A stretch of 64,000 nucleotides of DNA, from the NCBI RefSeq assembly GCF_001189955.1, contig NZ_LFLT01000009.1, positions 89,578 to 153,577 on the forward strand. The letters are read 5' to 3'. The DNA is from Herbaspirillum chlorophenolicum. Lineage in GTDB: Bacteria; Pseudomonadota; Gammaproteobacteria; Burkholderiales; Burkholderiaceae_D. The notes below the pieces were generated by a model that saw only the letters and a program-made list of their open reading frames with translations, was not told where the DNA came from and ran no database searches. Made by a program: the position numbers and the translations under genes. Shown piece by piece: positions 44,063 through 52,900 of this stretch (positions within the stretch are counted from its first letter, which is position 1; every line of letters starts with the position of its first letter).

Positions 44063-45655
44063 ATGGCGGCTTTGCGCTTGCACGTTCTTCGTTCATTTGT
44101 TTCTGTTGCTTCTCATCGACTCAAGCCTCCAGGAGGCACATTAGCTGTGCTGGTTGCCGCATTGCTGCTGGCGGGCTGCGGCTCGGTGGGTGTGCAACCG
44201 TATTCGGAAGCCGAGCTGGCAACGCGCACGGCTGCCGATCGCGCCGCCGCGCAGCAGGACGTGCCTCCCATCACGGCGCCGCTGACGCTGGAAGAAGCTA
44301 TCGCACGCGCGCTCAAGTACAACCTCGATCGCCGCGTCAAGATGATGGAAGAGGCGCTCGCCCTCAACCAGCTCGACACCGCTACCTGGGACATGCTGCC
44401 GCGCTTCATGGCGCAGGCCGGCTACAGCCGGCGCAACAAGGACCTCATCACCAACAGCGTCGATTCGGTCACCGGCCAGCCGTCGCTGGCGCATCCCTAC
44501 GTGTCCTCCGACCGCGCCCATACCACCTACGACCTTGGCCTGACCTGGAACCTGCTCGACTTCGGCCTGAGCTATATCGCCGCCAAGCAGCAGGCCGACC
44601 GTGTGCTGATCGCCGCCGAACGCCGCCGCAAGGCCATGCACCTCCTGGTGCAGGACGTGGTCAGCGCCTTCTGGCGCACTGCCAGCGCCCAGAAGCTCAA
44701 TGAGCAGGTGACCCTGGCGATCATCAATGCCGAGAGCGCCCTGGAGGATGCGCGCCGTGCCGAGTCCGAACGCGTGCGCTCGCCGATCGATGCCTTGCGC
44801 TACCAGCGCCAGTTGCTGGAGAACCTGCGCCTGCTGGAAAACATCGACCAAGAGTTGTCCGTCGGACGCCTGGAACTGGCGCAGTTGATGAACGCGCCGC
44901 TGGATATGCATTTCCGCGTCGTGGAACCGGACGACCGCCTTGCCACTCCGTTGCTGGGCATGCCCATGCGGCAGATGGAAGAACTGGCCATGACGCACAA
45001 TGCCGACATCCGCGAACAGCAATACAGCAGCCGCATTGCCGTGGAAGAAACCAAGCGCACGATGCTCAAGCTGTTTCCCAACCTGTCGTTCAATGCCGGC
45101 ATCCGCCACGACAGCGATCGCTACATGATCAACAACACCTGGAACGAGACCGGCATGCAGCTCTCGTACAACATCTTCAACCTGCTCGCCGCGCCGTCCC
45201 AGAAAAGATTCGCCGAGGCCGGCGTGAAGCTGGCCGACCAGCGCCGCATCGCCACGCAGATGACCGTGCTGGCGCAGGTCTATCTCTCGCGCCTGCAGTA
45301 CGAGGCCGCCTATCGCCAGTATCTGCGCTCCGACGAAATCTGGCATGCCGACGAGAAGATCGCCGAGCACAGCCGCAACCGCGAGATGATGCAAACGCAG
45401 AGCCGGCTGGAACAGGTCTCCAACAACGCCGCCGCCATCGTCAGCCTGCTGCGCCGCTACCAGTCCATGGCGCAAGTGCAGAACATGCGCGGCAAGCTGC
45501 AGGCCACGCTGGGAATGGAACCCGACATCGGCAGCGTGAACGAACTCTCGCTCGAACAGCTCACCAAACAAGTGGGCGACGCCATGCAGCAATGGCAGGA
45601 TGGCGCGGCCGTGCCGCCGGCAACGGATGCAGCAGCAGCTGCTGCTGCAAAGTAA
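44063..45655 (+). CDS. TolC-family outer-membrane factor, lipoprotein type
   Basis: The 530-residue protein has a lipoprotein signal with lipobox LLAGC (Cys39) and the long helical repeats of outer-membrane efflux channels: APLTLEEAIARALKYNLDRRVKMMEEA, LGLTWNLLDFGLSYIAAKQQADRVLIAAERRRKAM, and a second half with GMQLSYNIFNLLAAPSQKRFAEAGVKLADQRR. It should form the outer-membrane duct. AAAGG precedes the start; GTG three bases earlier is an alternative. First gene of a four-gene export operon with no ATPase. Confidence 0.9.
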   Translation: MAALRLHVLRSFVSVASHRLKPPGGTLAVLVAALLLAGCGSVGVQPYSEAELATRTAADRAAAQQDVPPITAPLTLEEAIARALKYNLDRRVKMMEEALALNQLDTATWDMLPRFMAQAGYSRRNKDLITNSVDSVTGQPSLAHPYVSSDRAHTTYDLGLTWNLLDFGLSYIAAKQQADRVLIAAERRRKAMHLLVQDVVSAFWRTASAQKLNEQVTLAIINAESALEDARRAESERVRSPIDALRYQRQLLENLRLLENIDQELSVGRLELAQLMNAPLDMHFRVVEPDDRLATPLLGMPMRQMEELAMTHNADIREQQYSSRIAVEETKRTMLKLFPNLSFNAGIRHDSDRYMINNTWNETGMQLSYNIFNLLAAPSQKRFAEAGVKLADQRRIATQMTVLAQVYLSRLQYEAAYRQYLRSDEIWHADEKIAEHSRNREMMQTQSRLEQVSNNAAAIVSLLRRYQSMAQVQNMRGKLQATLGMEPDIGSVNELSLEQLTKQVGDAMQQWQDGAAVPPATDAAAAAAAK

Positions 45656-45669
45656 AGACAAGGAATTCC

Positions 45670-46476
45670 ATGTTTGCATCACCTGTTCGCTACCGGTTCG
45701 CCATTGCGGTGAGCCTGTTGGCGCTGGTACCTTTCGCGGAGGGACTGGCGCAGCCCACGGCTCCTGCCGCACCGACACCAATGGCGCCGTCTGCAGCGCC
45801 GCGCTCCGCAATAGAAAAGCAGGACATCCGCGCGCAACTGGCGCCGCGCCGCTACACCACGCTGGCGGCGGAAGTCGGCGCCAAGATCAATCGCATCGAG
45901 GTTCCCGAAGGGGCCCGCTTCCGTGCCGGCCAGACGCTGATCGTATTTGACTGCTCGCTGCAGCAGGCCCAGTTGCAAAAGGTCAAGGCGGCACTGGCCG
46001 CGGCCGACCAGACCTACAGCGCCAACAAGCGGCTGGCCGAACTGAACTCGGTCAGCAAGCTGGAACTGGAAGTGTCGCAGGCCGAAGCCAACAAGGCGCG
46101 CGCCGATGTGTCGTACATGAACATCTCGCTGGACAAATGCCGCATCCCCGCGCCGTTCAACGGCCGCGTGGCCGAACAGCGCGCGCGCGAACAACAATAT
46201 GTGCAGCCGGGCCAGGCGCTGCTGGATATCCTCGACGATTCGGTGCTGGAACTGGATTTCATCGTGCCCAGCAAATGGCTGGTGTGGCTCAAGCCGAACC
46301 AGAAATTCAATGTCGCCATTGACGAAACCGGCAAGAACTATCCAGCCAAGATCCTGCGCATCGGTGCGCGCGTGGACCCGGTCAGCCAGTCGGTCAAGCT
46401 CACCGCTGCCATCGACGGCCAGTTCGATGAGCTGATGGCCGGCATGAGCGGCAAGGTGCTGATCGCACCGCCATGA
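45670..46476 (+). CDS. Periplasmic adaptor (HlyD/RND membrane-fusion type), short
   Basis: The 268-residue protein begins with a Sec signal (ASPVRYRFAIAVSLLALVPF) and then has a single lipoyl/barrel-sandwich domain split by a short coiled coil: AAEVGAKINRIEVPEGARFRAGQTLIVFDCS and FNGRVAEQRAREQQYVQPGQALLDILDDS, followed by a beta-barrel domain (PSKWLVWLKPNQKFNVAIDETG). It is shorter than typical adaptors and would connect the TolC-like duct with the inner-membrane parts. AAGGA precedes the ATG. Its end overlaps the next gene by four bases. Confidence 0.85.
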   Translation: MFASPVRYRFAIAVSLLALVPFAEGLAQPTAPAAPTPMAPSAAPRSAIEKQDIRAQLAPRRYTTLAAEVGAKINRIEVPEGARFRAGQTLIVFDCSLQQAQLQKVKAALAAADQTYSANKRLAELNSVSKLELEVSQAEANKARADVSYMNISLDKCRIPAPFNGRVAEQRAREQQYVQPGQALLDILDDSVLELDFIVPSKWLVWLKPNQKFNVAIDETGKNYPAKILRIGARVDPVSQSVKLTAAIDGQFDELMAGMSGKVLIAPP

Positions 46477-47834
46477 GCCAACAGCCGACAGCCGCCGCAC
46501 CGGTACGCCATCCGCTGCTGGTGCTGCTGGACCTGGGCCGCCGCGCCCGGGCTGCGCGCAGCGTGGAGGAATTGAGCTTCCTGATGGTCAACGACAGCCA
46601 TGCGCTGGGCGCCTATCGCCAGGCCGCCCTATGGCTGGCCGACCGCGGGGTGGATACCTTGTCGGGCGTGATCGAACCCGAAGCCAATGCGCCTTACGCG
46701 CAATGGCTGGACCAGGCTTGCCGCACATTGGCGGAGAACCAGCCTGATGCGGCTGCCGTCGACCCGCACTGCCTGTCGCTGGCATTGGCCGGGCAATGGG
46801 CCCAGTGGCTACCGCCTTACGGCCTGTGGTTGCCCTTCCCCGGCGGCGGCCTGCTGTTTGCCGCCGATGTACCCTGGAGCGAGGAAGCCGTCGCGCTGTT
46901 CAAGGAATGGGGCGATACCTGGCATTACGCCTGGTCGCGCCAGCAGGCGACCTCATCGGCCTGGTCCTGGCGGCGGCTGGGCCACACGCTCAAGACCGCG
47001 CTGGCCCCCAATCCGGCCAAACCCTGGTGGCGGCAGCGGCGTGCGTTGCTCGCCGCCCTGATCGTGCTCGCGCTGCTGTGTCCGGTGCGGCTATCGGTGC
47101 TGGCGCCAGGCGAGCTGGTGCCTGCCAATCCGGCGCTCATCCGCGCGCCGCTGGACGGCGTCATCGCGCAATTCCAGGTGCAGCCCAATGAGCAGGTCAA
47201 GGCCGGCCAGCCGCTGTTCAATTTCGACGAAGCGCCGATCGCCACACGCATGGAGATCGCCACCCAGGGGCTGGCCACGGCACAGGCCGAATATCGCCAG
47301 TACGCCCAGCAAGCCTTGTCCGACCCCAGGTCCAAGACACAGTTAGCCAACCTCGGCGGCAAGATCGAAGAGAAGCAGGCCGAGGCCGATTTCACCCGCG
47401 ACCAGTTCCAGCGCTCGCGCGTCGTGGCGCCGCAAGCCGGCATCGCACTGTTCGACGACCCCAGTGAATGGATCGGCAGGCCGGTGCAGACCGGCGAGCG
47501 CATCATGCGCATCGCCATGCCCGGCGATGTGGAAGTCGAGGCCTGGCTTCCCATCGGCGACGCCATTCCCCTGACCGACGAGGCCGAAGTGAAGCTGTAC
47601 CTGGCGTCCTCGCCGCTGTCCGCGGTACAGGCGCGGCTGCGCTATGTAGCGCATGACGCCGTGCCGCGTCCGGACGGCAGCTATGCCTATCGCGTGCGCG
47701 CACGGTTGGCGGCACAGTCCGACCTGCGTGTCGGGCTCAAGGGCACGGCCAAATTGTCCGGCCCGTGGGTGCCGCTGGTGTACTGGATATTGCGCCGGCC
47801 GCTGGCCGTCATCCGCCAGCATGTCGGCCTATGA
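46473..47834 (+). CDS. HlyD-family adaptor with N-terminal GAF-like cytoplasmic domain
   Basis: The 453-residue protein has three parts. Residues 1-170 look like a soluble, perhaps GAF-like domain (LLVLLDLGRRARAARSVEELSFLMVN, SHALGAYRQAALWL, GGGLLFAADVPWSEEAV). A membrane segment follows at about 190-207 (ALLAALIVLALLCPVRLSV). The periplasmic part is a HlyD adaptor (LIRAPLDGVIAQFQVQPNEQVKAGQPLFNFDE, a short helical hairpin, RSRVVAPQAGIALFDDPSEWIGRPVQTGE). Overlaps with both neighbours (ATGA) indicate coupled translation. The cytoplasmic sensor-like domain on an adaptor is uncommon; the domain name is a tentative judgement. Confidence 0.82.
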   Translation: MSQQPTAAAPVRHPLLVLLDLGRRARAARSVEELSFLMVNDSHALGAYRQAALWLADRGVDTLSGVIEPEANAPYAQWLDQACRTLAENQPDAAAVDPHCLSLALAGQWAQWLPPYGLWLPFPGGGLLFAADVPWSEEAVALFKEWGDTWHYAWSRQQATSSAWSWRRLGHTLKTALAPNPAKPWWRQRRALLAALIVLALLCPVRLSVLAPGELVPANPALIRAPLDGVIAQFQVQPNEQVKAGQPLFNFDEAPIATRMEIATQGLATAQAEYRQYAQQALSDPRSKTQLANLGGKIEEKQAEADFTRDQFQRSRVVAPQAGIALFDDPSEWIGRPVQTGERIMRIAMPGDVEVEAWLPIGDAIPLTDEAEVKLYLASSPLSAVQARLRYVAHDAVPRPDGSYAYRVRARLAAQSDLRVGLKGTAKLSGPWVPLVYWILRRPLAVIRQHVGL

Positions 47835-49936
47835 GAATCCCGCTGCCCGCCTTGCGAGAAGAGCTGGCGCTGCTGCCCGGACCAATGCTGGCCGACGGCC
47901 AACCCAGCCACACCTTGCACGACCCGGTGCGCAACCAGTTCTTCCAGATCGACTGGCCGACCTTCGAGATGCTGCGGCGCTGGCATCTGGGCGAGGCCGG
48001 AGCGGTGGCCGCTGCCGTCAGCCATGACACCGCGCTGCAACTCGCGCCGGACGACGTCGAGTCCGCCTTGCTGTTCTTGCGCGAGAACCAGTTGCTGCGC
48101 CCCCAGGCCGGCGCCGCTGCCGACTATGCCGCGCGCCTGCAGCAACGGCGCGGCGGCTGGGGCCATCGCCTGCTGCACAACTACCTGTTTTTCCGCATTC
48201 CGCTGGTGCGGCCCGACGCCTGGCTGACACGCTGGGCGCCGCGCCTGTCGCTGTTCTATTCGCGGCTGTTCCTGGCCCTGACGCTGGCCGCGCTGGGCTG
48301 GGGCGCCATCGAAGTATTCCGCCAGTGGGAGTCGTTTTCGGCCACGCTGGTGGATACCATTTCCTGGCGCGGACTGATCAGCTACGGCATCGCGCTGACG
48401 GCGGTCAAGGTGCTGCATGAGCTGGGGCATGCCATTACCGCCAAGCGGTTCGGCTGCCGGGTGCCGACCATGGGGGTGGCGTTCCTGGTGCTGTGGCCGG
48501 TGGCCTATACCGATACCAACGATGTCTGGAAACTGACCGAACGCCATCAGCGCCTGGCAGTGGTCGGCGCCGGCGTGCTGACCGAACTGGCGGTGGCGGC
48601 GTGGTCGACGCTGGCCTGGGCGCTGCTGCCCGAAGGCACCTTGAAATCGCTGGCGTTCTTGCTGGCGACGACCACCTTGATCGCCACGCTGGCCATCAAC
48701 GCCAGTCCGTTCATGCGCTTTGACGGCTACTTCTTCCTCTCGGACTGGCTGCAGATGCCGAACCTGCATGCGCGCGCATTCGCGCTGGCGCGCTGGGACC
48801 TGCGCGAGCGCCTGTTCGCGCTGGGCGAGGCGCCGCCGGAACATTTTCCGCGCGCGCGCCGCACCAGCCTGATCCTGTTCGCCTATGCGACATGGATCTA
48901 CCGGCTCACCGTGTTCCTCGGTATCGCCGCGCTGGTCTACGCATTCTTTATCAAGGCCGTGGGCATCTTCCTGTTCATGGTCGAGATCGGCTGGTTTGTG
49001 TTGCGCCCGTTTGTCCAGGAACTCAAGGCATGGAAAACGCTGTGGCCTGCCATCCGGCGCAGCCGCCGCACCCGCCTCAGCGCCGCGATCGCCCTGCTGT
49101 TGCTGCTATTGCTGGTCGTCCCCTGGCCGGCCCGTATCAGTACATCCGCCGTGCTGCGCCCGGCAGCGCAACTGGTCCTGTACGCGCCGCTGCGTGCGCA
49201 GGTACAAGCCATGCCGGTAGCCGAAGGGCAGCATGTCGCAGCAGGCACGATCTTGCTGCAGCTGTCGTCGGCGGAACTGGAGGGGCGCCTGCGCGCCGCC
49301 ACGGCGCGCGAAGAACGGCTGCAATGGCAGATCACCGCCGCCCCATTCGATCCCGAACAGCGTGCGCAATGGCAAGTGGCGCAGGAGCAATTGAGCGCGG
49401 CGCAAGCCGAGATCGCCGCCATCCATGCCGATGCCGTGCGCTATGCACCGGTAGCGCCATTTTCCGGCGTGCTGCGCGATCTGTCGCCGGACATGCAGCC
49501 GGGCGTATGGCTGACGCGACAGGAACCGCTGGCGCGGCTGGTGTCGGACCAGGGCCTGACGGTGGTGACCTACCTCGACGAAGACGAAATCAATCTGATC
49601 AAGACCGGCGACACCGCACACTTCCATGCCGATGCGCCTGAAGGCCCTTCCGCCACGCTGGAAGTGATCGGCATCGACCGCGATGCCAGCCGCACCTTGC
49701 CGGAAGCGGAGCTGGCAAGCCTGTTCGGCGGCACCGTCGTCGCCCGTGAAAAGAACGGACAGATCTACCCCGAGCGGCCGGTCTACCGCGTCACGCTCAA
49801 GGTGCGCGAGGCCGACGACACGGCGGCGCAACATGCGTGGCGCGGCACGGTAGTGTTGAGCGGCCAATGGACCGTACCGGCGTGGCGCTATCTGCGCGGT
49901 GCGCTGGCAGTGGTCCGGCGCGAGGCCGGGTTCTAA
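47831..49936 (+). CDS. Site-2-protease-like M50 membrane metallopeptidase fused to a HlyD-like domain
   Basis: The 701-residue protein opens with a PqqD-like winged-helix-type region (about residues 15-95: PSHTLHDPVRNQFFQIDWPTFEMLRRW, VESALLFLRENQLL). The membrane peptidase core has the zinc motif HELGH (196-200) and the third-ligand motif NASPFMRFDGYF (290-301). About six hydrophobic segments follow up to residue 445. From 450 there is a periplasmic adaptor-like domain (LVLYAPLRAQVQAMPVAEGQHVAAGTILLQLSS, RYAPVAPFSGVLRDLSPDMQPGVWL). Catalytic residues look intact. It probably handles or exports a peptide or the giant protein encoded next door; that is inferred from position. Confidence 0.88.
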   Translation: MRIPLPALREELALLPGPMLADGQPSHTLHDPVRNQFFQIDWPTFEMLRRWHLGEAGAVAAAVSHDTALQLAPDDVESALLFLRENQLLRPQAGAAADYAARLQQRRGGWGHRLLHNYLFFRIPLVRPDAWLTRWAPRLSLFYSRLFLALTLAALGWGAIEVFRQWESFSATLVDTISWRGLISYGIALTAVKVLHELGHAITAKRFGCRVPTMGVAFLVLWPVAYTDTNDVWKLTERHQRLAVVGAGVLTELAVAAWSTLAWALLPEGTLKSLAFLLATTTLIATLAINASPFMRFDGYFFLSDWLQMPNLHARAFALARWDLRERLFALGEAPPEHFPRARRTSLILFAYATWIYRLTVFLGIAALVYAFFIKAVGIFLFMVEIGWFVLRPFVQELKAWKTLWPAIRRSRRTRLSAAIALLLLLLLVVPWPARISTSAVLRPAAQLVLYAPLRAQVQAMPVAEGQHVAAGTILLQLSSAELEGRLRAATAREERLQWQITAAPFDPEQRAQWQVAQEQLSAAQAEIAAIHADAVRYAPVAPFSGVLRDLSPDMQPGVWLTRQEPLARLVSDQGLTVVTYLDEDEINLIKTGDTAHFHADAPEGPSATLEVIGIDRDASRTLPEAELASLFGGTVVAREKNGQIYPERPVYRVTLKVREADDTAAQHAWRGTVVLSGQWTVPAWRYLRGALAVVRREAGF

Positions 49937-49949
49937 GGCGAGCAACCCA

Positions 49950-52900
49950 TCAGGCAGGCAATGTGGCCGCCAGCCTGGCAAGATGTTCGACCATCCCATT
50001 CCGATGCGGCTGCGCCGCCAACCTGATCTGCTCGGACAAGGCAATACAACCGGCATGTTCGAGCGACATGCCCGAGGTATTGCCGCCCGAATTCGCATTG
50101 GCACCTTGCTCGCCGACGCGAATGTGGAATTGCGTGGCCACGGCCTTCCCATGACTGTCGTACGCCACCACCTTCACGCTGACATCGGCCGTCAGGCAAG
50201 CCTTGGCGTCGATGATGAACTTGCCGGTCGCGGGATTGAAGCTCACCCAATAAGGAAGGGGCTTGCCGTCGTCCTTGGTTGCCGACAGATAAACCGCAGC
50301 GCGCGGATCAGCGTGGGCAAACGCATCCGTCGGCACGAAGAACTCGGTATAGCTGGTAGCCGCCAGCATCTGGTCGCGAATGCCCTGCTTGACCACCAGC
50401 CCGTCGCCCGGCTGCCCCCCGGCAAGCACTGCCACGGCAAAACCGCCGCCTACCGTCAGCTTGCTCTGAACCGTTGGATCGGCCAGCTTGGCGTCGGCCG
50501 GCACGCCCGTCCCCTCCTGTTCCGCCGAGGACGGCTCTGACAAGTCACGGCTCCATTCGGGCAACGCGAATGACGACACGACCAGCGTCGGCTCGCTGCC
50601 GCCGCTGCCGGTATCGGTTCTTGACATGAACAACGGCAGCGACGGCGGCGACAGGAACGCCAGTGCGCGACTGAAGACCGGCCTGAGCACAGATGGAGGA
50701 GTCGAGGCCGACACTTGCAGCGTGGTGCTGGCGCTACTGCTGTTGCCGGCCAGGTCGATGGCGGTGACAGTCACGGTGTAATTGCCGCCCGATACCAGCG
50801 ACAGGCTGCCGCTACTGGGTGTGGCACTGGCCAGGTTCAGGCTCCAGCTGCCATTGGCCGCCACGATAACGTTATATGTCGCGCCGCCCACCGTCACCGT
50901 CAGCCGTTCGCCACTGCCCAATGTGGCCGATCCGCCAAACACCGGCTGCGGGCCGCTGGTGTCGACGCGGTCAATGGCCGGCGTGGCCGGAGGAATGGTG
51001 TCGATCACGATATTGGGATGGCTGCTCAATGCCGCACTCAATGTCGGCAAGGCGTTGACCTGGAAGCCCAGCGCATCGGTCACGACGCCGCCATTGAGCT
51101 GCATCGCCCCGCCCAGATCCAGCCCGGCCGTATTCTGGCCGGCCGCGACCGTATAGGTGAACACCAGCGTCGAGGTTCCCGCGCCGCTGGCATAGGTTGC
51201 CACGCCGCCGCTGTTGAGGCTGAACGAAGGCGTGCCGCCGAAGGTATCGACCGCCACCGGGCGGTCATAGGTGATGACGATGGTGATGACGCTGCCGGCC
51301 CCGTAAGCGCCGCTGCCGTTGGCGATATTGACGTTGACTACATGCGGGTCGAGGCCATCCACATTGACCGCGGCCGTGCTGCCCATGGCATTGAGCGCCA
51401 GCACCGCATCGTTGCCCGCGACGTCCCGCAATTGCCCGCCGTTGGTCGCCAATGCGCCTACCGTGACGCCGGTCAGGTCTTGCACATTGTTGCCGACCGT
51501 GTAGCGGAATACCAGGCTGTCAGTTCCGGAACCGGAGACATAGGTGGCTTGCACCGTACCGCCGGTATCGAGAGTCAGTGCAATGGAGGGGATGCCGCCG
51601 CTGGCATTGACGATGACGGTTTCGGAAAAATGGACGACGAAATCCAGGTTCTGTCCGAGCGAATACGTGCCGTCGGGCGGTACCGATACCGATGCCACGA
51701 CAGGCGGCGTCGTATCCACCGTATAGGCCTGCGACCATGTCGCGCCGGTATTGCCGGCGACATCCACGACCCTGATCTTGATGGTCGAGCCGGCGGCATT
51801 GAGCGTGCCGTCGATCCTCCATGTATTGCCGCCAATGGTGGCATCCGCGCTTGACCAGGTGGCGCCGTTGTCGAGCGATACCTCGACCGATTGGTTCGCG
51901 CCCAACGCCGCGCTCAGCGTGCCGGAGATGGTGTGTGCAGTGCTGGACGTGACGAGCTCGCCTGCCAGCATGCCTCCGGGGGCCGAGAAGTTCACATTGC
52001 CCACTGTCTGGGTCGGCGCCGTCGTGATGATGGTCACGGATAACGCAGAAGAACGGTTACTGGTATTGCCGGCGCTATCGGTGGCCGAAGCGTCGATTTC
52101 GTGCGTGCCTTCGGTCAGGGCCGATACGGTGATGGACCAGTGGCCGCTGCCGTCGGCAACGCCTGATCCCAGGACAGCCATTCCGTTGGAACCGTACAGC
52201 GTCACCGTGGCGCCCGCCTCGGCCGTACCGGTGAAGGTGGGTCTTGTGTTGCTGGTGATGGCATCGGAATTGGATACGCCCGTGTCGGAAGCACTGTCCA
52301 TCACCGGCACCGACGGCGCATTCGGCGCCAGCGTGTCGAAGGTCAGCGTGGGCGAGGCACCTGTGCCACCGCTGTTGCCCGCCACATCGGTATAGCTGCC
52401 CGCAGTCACGGTAATGCTGGCCGTGCCGCTGTTGGTGTTGGCCGTCGGCGTGAAGACTGCCGTGCGCGTCAGCCCGGTACCGGTAATGGCCGACAGCGTC
52501 CCGCCACTGACCACCACATCGCTTGCCGTGAACGTGCTGCCCGGGTCTTCACTGAAAGTAAAGGTGATGACGGCTGTCTCGCCGCTCTTGAGGCTGCCCA
52601 CATTGCTGGTAATAGTCACCGTTGGCGGTGTGGTGTCGATGGTCACGGCCAGTCCGTTGGAGCGGCTGCTTCTGTTGCCCGCCGCATCGGTGGCGCGCGC
52701 CGTAATGTTATGCGTGCCTTCGCTTAACGCGGAGACGGTAATGGACCAGGTCCCTCCCGTCGCCACCGCAGTTCCCAGTACCGTGGTGCCATTGGTGTCA
52801 TACAGCGTCACGGTAGACCCCGCTTCGGCGGTCCCGGTGAAGGTCGGCGTGGTGTTGCGGGTGATGTTGTCGGTATTGGACACGCCCGTATCGGAGGCGC

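Noticed and set aside
43352..44083. A 243-codon minus-strand frame before the export operon.
   Set aside because: Runs across the orphan terminator, has no ribosome binding site and no recognisable sequence.
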